From NCBI GenBank assembly GCA_024663395.1, contig JANFAH010000005.1, positions 2,356,001-2,420,000 of the forward strand: DNA of 64,000 nt, written 5' to 3'. Shown piece after piece: positions 22,845 through 32,839 of the stretch. Source of the DNA: Pisolithus tinctorius (Eukaryota; Basidiomycota; Agaricomycetes; Boletales; Pisolithaceae). Under the pieces are notes generated by a model that made no database searches, had not been told where the DNA came from, and was given only the letters and a program-made list of their open reading frames with translations. Within the stretch, counting starts at the first letter, position 1; every line of letters starts with the position of its first letter. The position numbers were made by a program, and so were the translations under genes.

Positions 22845-24599
22845 CAAGAACAGGTTAGCTTAAGTACTGAAAACCTGCGGGTCAAAAATTAGAAATACCC
22901 TGGAGAAAGATACCGTCTGCGGGCAATGAAGTCTAACAAGGAGCGGACCCTGTATGTCCGTCACCGCCAAGACACGTAGATTCTTCCGGCCTCCAAAGCC
23001 AGGGGCTTCATAGATTATGGAGTTCACGGATATGAAGACTTGGTAGATGGGTTCGGATCAACGAAAGCGGCTAACCACGGAAAGAGCTTCGCACTGTAAG
23101 TGGAGTTTCGTGCTTGAGAGCATTGCCTAATTAGCAAATGTCAACGAGGGCGACTACTCCATCAGGGAGACAGGGAATGGTAGAATCACGGTCACGACCA
23201 GTCAGTAACAGGTTTAAACCATATATTCGCTTACTGATGTCGGATGGAATTAATGGAGGACGATGGAGGACAGATTCCCTGGAGGGAGATAAGTTGAATT
23301 GCCGACACCGCACCGTGGGATCACGAAGTCAGTAGTGAACTAGTGGCATATGCGGACGGAGGGATGGGTGGAAGATGGGGCAGCATTTTAGGCGCCCATC
23401 AATCTACAGCGTCCCATAGTCCCATCGTTTGAATCATTGATGGCATCAACACGGCCCGATCACGGCTTGACAAGACCTGCCACTCATTAGGTCATCGAAC
23501 AACTAACTCCTGCCATCGCATATTGTTTGTTATGCATCGACGCGATCTAACTAACCGCAGAAGATCCACACGACTAGTCCGGAAAACGGCTAGTCGGACA
23601 TCTATCCTTATCGTTTCCCAAGGTGATTTACACGCTGTCCGAAAGTTGCGGAGGTTGGGGTACCTCCCGTACCACTTGGTAAACCAGGGGCAATCGTGAG
23701 TGTTCACCAATTTCTGTCTCGTCGGGAATGATCGTACGATAACCGCGGAGATGGGCCACCTGGACTTCGTTCGCTCTGGCTACGCTGGGCCTGAAAAGGT
23801 GGTTACGAAGCAGGAAGACTATATCCATCATGGGGTCCCTACTGGCCGACGCAACCGAAACTTTCTGAGGGCCATTTTAGACACATGTTGTATTTACTAG
23901 GGCGAGGGAAGGGTGCGGGTTGACAACTGATTAGAAGATGTGCAGTTGTTGTGCCATGGTAAGCAAGCGTCTGGTCTCCAAACATGGTTGACAAAGAGCC
24001 GTAGAATACCAGCAACATGTACAGGGCTATCGTAGTCAACAGACCTGTAACGTTTTCAACATCAGTAGGCTCAGAGCATTTGAATCGAGGCAAATCAAGC
24101 CGATGTGGTATACAAGCTCAAAAGGGGACTCCGCTACCGTGCATAACCGAGAGACCGCGTTCTAGAAAGCAGTACCGAAGATTTTGTAGTTGAGCGCAAA
24201 TCCCCAATGCCAATGCGACGGTGGTTCATTCAAAGACGTCTTGAGGAATTCATGAAGCGCTGGCGGAAGCCATAATTAGTACGCGGATTCTTGACGTTTG
24301 CCAGTATATACTGTAGTATTTTCCTCTATATCTTGAACGTACTTCATTAGAATTCATTATTCAACCCATGAGACAGATGAGGCACGTGTAACAATGCTTG
24401 CATCTTCAACTATGTGAGCTACTCCTAACATTGTAGCTCTTAAGAGTTATTCAGGTACTTGACAAGCACAAATATCACGAGCCAACTGCATGGTTGACGA
24501 AGAAAAAGCATAGCGTGAAGTATACTATGAGCCACGCGGCTTTCCATGTACCCGATATACGGTATATTGCCAGTGCCCCACAACACTACCCTCGATGTT

Positions 24600-25096
24600 C
24601 TATGACGCTGAATGACCGCTATTCCGTTTGTGTCCCGAATGACACTCTCGAATGTGGCGTATAAAGTTGTGCCGTTGCACTTGATGACTGCAACCAATCC
24701 ACTGACAGGGAATAGTCACCCTTCGGGCCGTGTCCTTGATCGCATGCATATTTTTGAAATGCTCTGGAGCGCTACCGCAATTGATACGTCTGTTGCATAT
24801 CATGCCGTTTGCGTCTGGGTATAGACAAGTAATTGGTGGGCAATTCACATAGGAATTCATATGCGTCGATTCGGGAGATGGCATGCTCTGTCGATAGTAA
24901 ATAACAGTTGATCGAGGATCGGGATAACAACCATACGTGTTTGGTTTGGTAAGTATTACCTACAGCGCCGGACAGTGAGTAGTTCATACTGCACCATGGT
25001 TAAACCGCCCGGAGTTGGTACGAAAGCAGGGACAGCGTACGGGTTTACTGGACCATCGTAATGTCGTAGTGAGTTGAAGTCCTTAGAAGATGCCAT
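24600..25096 (-). CDS. small three-exon C2H2 zinc-finger protein, subfamily I member C
   Basis: Exons 25096-25041, 24988-24964 (25 nt) and 24887-24600 join to 122 residues; introns are 52 and 76 nt (donors gtacgc and gtaggt, acceptors tgcag and gacag). Exon 1 ends RHYDGPVNP, the micro-exon reads MNYSLSGA, and exon 3 has CPPITCLYPDANG, NCGSAPEHF and the finger C-x4-C-x11-H-x4-H (CQWIGC...RHIRECH), ending NSGHSAS before TAG. The splice pattern is identical to A and B over 10 kb away, although the sequences have diverged widely, which suggests retention of the gene structure. Start ATG is the one conserved in A and B. Role unknown. Confidence 0.7.
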
Positions 25097-25479
25097 AGTT
25101 GTACGTGCTATCGATCTGAATCATTGCCGTCCTCTTAAGTATGCCTTGTGTGCGCCGCCATGCAGCCAAAGCTCGCTGGAGTAAATATCCATGGGATAGC
25201 AATTCACTGAAGACGCTACTGGTTGGCAGGCGGGCATGACCGTCACGCTCAGATCGTGGTGTATCCCAGGGCAACCCTCGGAAAGGAGTATCAGGTTTCC
25301 CTAGGGTATGTTCGAACGCCTTGGGGAACGTTGCATGTGGAGGGCGGCAAACCCTGGAGGCTGAGTAATACCATATCTGGAGGAGCGTCCAATTATCTCT
25401 ATAATCTATCAATCCCGTTTCGTACCTGCGTTTTGTCATTGGGAACGCCGTGGGAGGAACCAATTAGAATAGTCTCCAT

Positions 25480-25995
25480 TGCTGTAGTCCAGACCCTGGA
25501 GGTGTCATACCTTGCACGTGAGAATCTACTATACTCCAGTCTTTCACAAGGGAAAAATAATGGTGGGCGAACGTTTGCGCTCGGGTTAGATTGGAGGTGT
25601 CATAGCTTTTGCGTGGAGGCCTACTATGTTTGGCCAGCGGGGAGAAAGAGGTAATGGGGGACGAATGATTACGATCCTTAGATCGATATCAAGCGCTGGG
25701 GGTATCGTGGCCTGCGCGTGGAAGCCTGCTGTGATTCGGTCATTCAGCGGGGAGAAAGGTTAATGGAAGACGAATGTTTGCGATGGTTGGATAGGTATCA
25801 GACCCTGGAGGAAGAAGCCTACCGTGTTTCAGCGGTTCAGCGGGGTGGAAAAGTTGATGGAGGACGGATGTTTGCGCCCACTAGATCAATGACAGACCCT
25901 GGAAGAGTCGTCATAGCCTTCGCGTCGAAGCATACTACGCTCCGGCCATTCGGCGGGGAGAAAAATTTGATGGAGGAGATCGTTTGCGCCAGATA
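25480..25995 (+). repeat. minisatellite, about five copies of a 94-112 bp unit
   Basis: The unit contains gaccctgga, a cgtggaagcctac-like stretch, ggccattcagcggggagaaa, and gaggacgaatgtttgcg. The tttgcg-type anchor recurs at 25574, 25668, 25777, 25871 and 25983, so spacings alternate about 94, 109, 94 and 112 bp. Unit D has about two copies (31,550-31,750); units A and B have a single degenerate equivalent. Confidence 0.8.
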
Positions 25996-27600
25996 AACCT
26001 TCTTCCAAGAGAAAACGGTAAGGCCGCCGTTGGCAGCCCCCGAAAACAACAGAGATGGAGTCGATCAGTAATTGCGTGTCTTGCCATGAGGCCTTGTCAT
26101 CTCAGGATTAGAGACAATACCGGGCCCTCGTTCCAGTCTAATATGGGATTGGATGTTAGTGGTGGATGGTGGGTTATGGAGGGCTTCATAACGAAGAAAA
26201 TGCGTTTAGTCGGCTAGAAGAGTGGGTAAAAGTTGATATTTGAGACCGAGCCGTCAAGGTTGCAATATCAATCGTCAGCTTTGTTTTATTGTTATTATAT
26301 ATTTGAAGGGGCTTGAAGTTGTTGGGTGACCATCTTGCTGTCCTTCACGACCCAGTTGCGACCGAACGACGAGGGGAGGAGGATAGCTGAGGTTGTACGT
26401 CCAGAATTTTTTTCTGTCATAGCAAGCGCTGAACATCTGTTTCACATCTCCATCTTATCCATCATTCTGATCAAACGACTCCTTCCTCCTCCCTCCCCTT
26501 CCCCCGGGACGTGTGCAAAACCCCGGTTTGTAGACGCAGGGGGTTAATAACTAAGGGAATGACACGTGGATTTCTAACGGCTAACCTTGTCAATAGAGCA
26601 ACGAATTAGCTGGGTTGAAAACTGTTGAAAAGCGTCAGTAGGTACCCCGTTCCTTGCCGTGAAATCCTTAACTAGACGCTTTCAGTAGGCAAGATTCGCT
26701 TGAATGCGAACGGAGGCAATGATTCCTGCAGCCACGGCACGCAACCGGCAAGAGCGATAACAATTCTATCTCTGTAACATAGCCCTGCAGCAGCAGAGCT
26801 GAACCGGTCAGATATACAAGATAACAGACAATGGTTACCCAAAGGTGGCGTTGTGGGACCTTCGCCAACGCTCCTCCACGTTCTCACTATTCAATTTGCC
26901 CGTGGTTATACCGACGTGCTGTGATGCTCGACCCTCGTTCTGGACGTTTCGTTTACTTTGCGTCAGTAAACAATTGGGTAATACCATCCAATCATAATCT
27001 CACTTGAATCGTCCTCTGGATAAGTATGAGCTGGTTCACACAAGCCGCACCTTTGAGACTATATACAATCCAGTCCACGCTGACATTCCAGTTCAAAGAA
27101 GAACCAAACCAGGCATTGCGGCTGTCGATTGGCAAGCGATGGGAAGTGAAGCTATTGCAGGTCGCTTGCGCCCTTGGAAGAAAGTCTTGTCCAAAACACG
27201 TACCTTTGCAAAAGCATAAACAAATCGATCGTGTTTCCGCCTGTGTGTAGGGGTTCAGGTACGAAAGGTTGACTTTGAGATTCTCAGGTCCTTTGGGAGG
27301 ATGACTCCGAATCCGCGGTACGTTCGACGTCGGGTCTGGGCTTTGAATTTCGTGAGTATTGACCGACCACTCGATCAGGAGCTCCATACACGCTCATGGC
27401 AAGAGAAATTTCTGCTAGAATGAGAACCATGCCATGTTTATAGGCTCTTGCAATATATGTGACCCGGGTTAAACCAACGGCTGTTTGAAATTTTTTAGAG
27501 GTTGGGCACTTTGCTCGAGTCAAACTGGTTTGCTAGGCGGAAAAGGCGACTGTAAATAACTCCGTGAAGTTCGGAAGGTGAACGTTCTGCCACGGTCCCG

Positions 27601-28690
27601 CCGTTACTTATATGGAAGTGTTGCTATGGAGCGAAGCAGGCATTGAAGTCAATCAACCATCGGCGAACACTTCTCGTGACCCACTGAACTTCTTTTACTT
27701 CATCTGACCCCTGATGTGTACCCTAAGCCGCATCTTTGCTATAATTATCTTCCCTGGTCTGACATCTGTGTCAACTGGAAGAAAGTAATCGTTCGTGCTC
27801 AAGAAACCTTTGCTACCGTCAGCTAGCACAAACCTGCTGCAGCTCGCGAGTCGATTTCGGTCTTGCTTCAGTTAAGCCTTGTAATGCTTTCGCCGAACTT
27901 CATAAGCGGCTTCAGTTGCTCATCAAATGCTTGGGACATCACAGGTAGTATAATCAAGTACTTAGGATGGTCTCTAGGTCGTTCTGGAGGATCATCTGCA
28001 AAAGCACTATGTGCTTGCTGAGTTTGTCAGTACCCATGAAGCACTGATTCGACGGAGACGAGGACACTTTTCCAGGACATATCCTTGCCACTGGCACGTC
28101 AATTTCTTGATGATGGCTCCGAACTCAGGTCGTAAGTTTCGGTAGACCTCGCCGTAAATTGGAAGAGAGGATAGTTGTTCTTTTCACTGGTAATCCAGAA
28201 TTAAAGAGACCCTGTACTGAGAACAATGCATGCGAAGCTCTACAGATGTATGGGAGTATAAACGTAGATGATGCTGTCAGGAGGCTATATGTAATGGTAA
28301 CCTTCTACTTCAATTCACTAAGCATTTAACTGTGGAATGCATACGCGAGGTGTCACCATAAACCCAAGGATTTTCGGATGGCTACAGCTAGCTTTGTAGA
28401 GCTTGTCGCGAATAACATCTCATACATCTCACAAGTCCAACGGCTGACCCGCTTATGTTTCCCAGCTGGGGTGTCGCTTGCTACCTGATGAAGGCATAGC
28501 GTTCATACGTAGTTGGGATACAGAATTGCCTGTAGACATGTGGTTAACAAATGTGGTGTGAAAGGCGGCGACAATGAATAAACAGAAATGTCGCTTACAT
28601 CGTTCTGGCACCCTACAATGGCTTCACGTGGTATACCTTGCCGCCCTCCTTTGCCGTATTTAACCAAGCTCGACACATCCGAAGCTACGT
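27601..28690 (-). repeat. subfamily II remnant between units C and G
   Basis: Similar in order to the upper part of unit E (compare 28,530-28,660, gtggttaacaaatgtgg..., with 20,515-20,640), but the zinc-finger portion is missing. It is interpreted as a deleted subfamily II unit. Confidence 0.55.
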
Positions 28691-28699
28691 GTTACCCAT

Positions 28700-30830
28700 T
28701 TGCGACAAAACATGATTGATGGTGGTCACCTCTTCGTCACACAGGGAACGACCAACATTGACCCCAAGCTTTAGTAGAGGTGAATCTCTGCGCTGCAATG
28801 TAAGCAGCTTTTCTGTGTTACTTACCGCTTTGCTCGGTTTTGAGCGTATCCCGCGGCGCCACCAAATGAGTACGTGCGATTGGCCAAGCAGTCATTCCGT
28901 CCAGTGATAAGTGTATGAGTTAGGGGGAGAGCTTGGATGGGGAATTCTCAAAGGTACAAAAACGGGAATGTTTACATTGCCTGGGGGGAAGTACTTGAAT
29001 CAAGACCCTGTGCAGCAACTATATCATTGCTCGGAGGCTGAGAATAGCGCAGTAACAAATACCTAGTAAAACATCCCGCGCAGAGCCATGAATAATGGCA
29101 TTGGCAACAATAAATGGGCCTTGAAAGGACTCGTGAAGCAGTCTAGGTGACATTTTAGTACGGATGGCATGCAAAAGGGGAAATCCGGCTGTGATCAAAT
29201 TCATGGTCAAGAAGAAACCAAGAACTGACGGTCCACCTGGACAAACATAGCTGCAGCAGCAAAACTATCGCGCGCGCGCTATCAGACTGTAAGGACGCCG
29301 CCGAATGTTTTTGGTTGGTTCAGCCAGCACACCGTTACCCTGAGTTACCCACGTAAGTACTGGGTTAGTGCTCCATCAAGATTATACATCATTAAAACGT
29401 ACAAAATCGCCGTCACACCACTGGTCGGCTCGGCAAGTCCACTCTCAGACACGAACATATCTAAGTTTTCGATCTAACAGAACTTGATTTCCAGGGAACG
29501 CATTGCGGCGGGGATTGGCTTACCGTGCAAGCTATTGCTACAGGGACGTTCGCAATGATAGAGTTTGAGGTTCAGTAACATGAAGGTCTACTTATGACGT
29601 CTAATGAGGATCACCAAAACACAAAGCCACGTAACAGTAGGTGTACAACAGTAAAAAGGTTAAGTTCACCGAGTTTCGATTGATGGTTACACATTGCGCC
29701 TCGTTGAGTATTCAGGCACTATCACTGATTTAAAGGATAAAAACGAAATGAGAAATAGGGTAACGGAAATAATTCCGCGGCTCTCACATGTGCCCAACGC
29801 CACGCTTATGGCCTAAGTGGGTTTCTTGAATGTGACGGCACAGGTTCTTTCGTGGGTACCGTCCACAGTCCCGATTCCACTCACAGAAAACGAAGTCTTC
29901 GGGGTGTGTGGCTGAGACCCCGTGATTGTGCCGCATGTTCTTAGAAAGAGAACCGCAAGTGATTTCCTTCCAACACAATTGGGTGGTTGATACTGGCTGG
30001 AAACGGTATTTCAATTCCGCGCAGGGGCTCCTTGGAACGCTGGCTACGGAAGGTTGGCTGCATCGGGGTGTCATGTGGCTGAGTAACATGCGAGATGAAA
30101 GTGACATACCCGTCTGCCGAGTCGTTGAAGTGCTGGCCCCGTGAGTTCTGGAGGAGCGACGTTTGTTGGATGGATTTCTAAATGCTCGTTTACTTATCTG
30201 CTTTTAAACAAGAGTGGGTAAAAGCTGCCGTGAAGGCACGAAAAACGAGGATTAATTACCCCGGCGACGGCACTGCTGAATTTTGCCGGCAACAGACCTT
30301 GTCCTCATTGATAGTTGCTGTCATGTCAGGTAGCCAAGCATTTTCCAGAAGACTCCAAATTGCCGTCTACGAAAAAAGTATTGCAGGGAAGAGCTAGCGG
30401 AGGAAGATCTTGGAGGCCCCGTGCATGTATGTGTCGCCTATTCGACAAATGGCAACAGTCACATACAGGGATGACTAGTTCGGCTGGTCAAGGGAGTATA
30501 ATGCGGGACGGATCCCCAAGGAAGACGATAAGATGAACCTGCGGTGGCGTGGGGTCAGGAATCAACGTGGATATTTCTATTGCTGCTATACGTTTTGGAA
30601 TAGAAGGCAGGGAACTAACGCTCGCGCACTATCGACATTTATGTCCTGACAATGGTTCGGATGTCGACACTGGCAAAAAAAGAGAAGTCCAAATGACTAG
30701 TCGGACGAACGGCAGGCTTATCGCTTCCCTTTCACCTAGCCTGCAAAAGATTCAACACAAGCCCTACCAGCAAAACGAAGGATTTGCAAAGCGTGAGACC
30801 ATCCTCTGATAATAATGACGTGGCATTCCT
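28700..30830 (-). repeat. array unit G (subfamily III)
   Basis: Matches unit F through the zinc-finger exons (30,060-30,120 against 22,715-22,775) and the ctagtcggac block. It carries a start-less zinc-finger copy. Confidence 0.55.
29784..30150 (-). pseudogene. zinc-finger copy G: start codon lost, second intron absent
   Basis: The open stretch 30057-29784 is preceded by a 52-nt intron (gtatgt...atgcag) homologous to intron 1 of member F, and by an exon-1-like stretch GQHFNDSADG. Where F has a 65-nt second intron, G reads straight through in frame (VASVPRSPCAELKYRF), so the intron is cleanly missing. The finger is CEWNRDC...RHIQETH with one extra residue between the two Cys, then LGHKRGVGHM and TGA. 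No ATG exists in frame upstream before a stop, so the copy is probably not translated as F is, unless a further 5' exon supplies a start. Confidence 0.55.
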
Positions 30831-30839
30831 TGTGAAGGC

Positions 30840-32835
30840 CTAGTCACGTCTCGAACCGTATCCTTGATCGCATGCATAGTCTTGAAATGTTCTGAACTTC
30901 TGGAGCGCTACCGCAGTTGGTACGTCCGTTGCGTATCGTCCCGTTTGGGTCTAGGTATAAGCAGGCAAACGGTAGGCAGTTCATGTGTGTTCACGCGCTT
31001 CGATTGGGGCGATGTCCTGGAAATCGTGGATAATGCTTGACAGAAATGATCCGGGTGACAGCCATATACGTTTGCTTTGGTAGGTATTACCTACAGCGCC
31101 CGATAGTGAGTACTTCATACGGACGCAGAGACAGCGTGCGGATTTACTGGACCGTCGTAATGAAGCGATGGCTATCGACCTGAACTATCCCCGCCCATGT
31201 ATTGCGGATGCGCTCCAAGCAGCCAAAGACTGCTGGGATAAATCTCCGCGGGTAGCGATTTGCGAGAGACGCTACAGCTTAGTGGACGAGTATGATCATT
31301 ATGCACCCGTCTGCTCCATTCTAGATAGTGGCGTACCAAGGGCCAGCCCTCGGAGAGAAATATAAGGCGGGGCACGTTCCAATGCCTCGAGAAGCACGAC
31401 CTACGGAGGGCGGCGCATCTTAGATGCCGAGAAGCACTCATTTCAGCAGAATTTCAGTAGGAATGCCTGATTATCCTTGTAATCTATCGATGTAGTTTCG
31501 TACCTGTTTTTGTCACCGAACACGATATGAGCGGAACCAAGTAAAATATTCTCCATGAGGTGACATACCCTCCGCGTGGAAGTCTACTGTGTTTCGGCCA
31601 TTCAGCAGGGAGAGAATTTTGATGGAGAAATATTTGCACCCGTTAGATCGATATCAGACCCTGAAGGTATCGTAGCCTTCGCGTGGAGGTCCGCTGTGTT
31701 TCAGTCACTTGGTGGAGAGGAAAATTTCACGGCAGACGAACACTACACCTGCTAGACCGATTTTCCAACGGATAACGCTAAAGCTGCCCCTGACAGCTCA
31801 AAACACGACGCCTTCCCATCGAGTCGTAAAGGTATATCTGGCCATCGGATCTTGTCATCCGAAAATTAAGATAATACCGAGGTTTTGTTCCAGCCTGCTA
31901 TAGAATTAGATGTCATGGGTGGATGGAGGGTTGCCTAATCAAAAAAAAAAAAAGTCGGCTTGAGCGATGAGTAAAAGTTGGGGTTAGAGAGCGACCCTCA
32001 TAATCAGCTTACTATTATGCTGGATGACCCCCCGGCTGTACTCCACGGCTCGTTTGCGGCAGAAGGGTAGACCAGGAAAGCCCGAACAGATTGTAGATAG
32101 CTGAAGGCTACTGAGAAGGATAGAACCGGCGATTTTGTTTTCTGTCGAACAAGCGCTCAGCGAACGCCTGTCCCATCCTCTCCATCTTCTTCTCATCCAC
32201 AGACACGTTCATTCTGGCCAAACGACTCCCCTCCTCCATCCCCCGCCCCCCTTCCGCCCGAGTGGGAAATTTGCAAAACCGTTTAGTCTGCCAACGCGGG
32301 GATTAATATATAAGTGAAGGGACCGTGCCTAGACCCTCGACGAACTCGGAAATTGGAGTATTTATGCATCCGTAGTCGTCAGGTTTGCGAACTCTGTAGA
32401 TCTGAACCCCGTGAGTGAGTAGGTCACCCAACCTGAATCATCACGTACACTCGTGGCATGGATACCCTCTGCTAGAATGAGAACTACATCATGTTTATAG
32501 ACTGCTGCAACATACACAATGCCAGGGTAAAGCTGTAAGCTTGCAACGGCTGTGTTGAAATTTCCAAGGGAGGCCTGAATCGGACAAACGGAACAAACAG
32601 CCTTGAACACGTATGTAACTCCGCACGTGCAAAATTGAACCCGCTAGAACTTGGGCAATTCAAGTCCTGACAGCACTGGGACTGAAAGAAAACTTATGGA
32701 ACAAAACATTCTAGTGCTGGAATTGGAAACGCGCGCGATTTGAAATGTGCATTATGAACCTCTACAGACATTGGTTTATAGGCACGATCTAACTTCCATC
32801 GAGGAAGGAGCACTATCAGAATCCTAAGTATTTCG
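30840..32835 (-). repeat. array unit D (subfamily I, decayed)
   Basis: Fourth subfamily I unit, shorter than A-C. The region encoding the C-terminal finger is missing at its junction with unit G. Confidence 0.65.
30850..31175 (-). pseudogene. truncated zinc-finger pseudogene D
   Basis: Exon-1 sequence HYDGPVNP is present (about 31,139-31,165) but the ATG is changed to ATC-type sequence, the first donor is gcacgc instead of gtacgc, and about 20 nt of the first intron, including its acceptor, are deleted. The micro-exon (MKYSLSGA) survives. Exon 3 contains a stop and a frameshift in the CLYLDPNG stretch and ends before the zinc-finger codons. A non-functional relic. Confidence 0.75.
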
Positions 32836-32839
32836 TCGT

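Larger units (their letters stand above)
21613..24400 (-). repeat. array unit F (subfamily III)
   Basis: Matches unit G around the zinc-finger exons and in the block with ctagtcggac (23,590 against 30,700). It contains the 75-bp duplication and is bounded on one side by the inverted-repeat element. Confidence 0.6.
24420..27600 (-). repeat. array unit C (subfamily I)
   Basis: Third copy of the subfamily I unit, offset 10,455 bp from unit B, alignable from the zinc-finger stop to the TATA block near 27,450. It contains a minisatellite expansion absent from A and B. Confidence 0.75.

Noticed and set aside
29270..29282. cgcgcgcgct run as a regulatory or Z-DNA site
   Set aside because: Too short and without supporting context.
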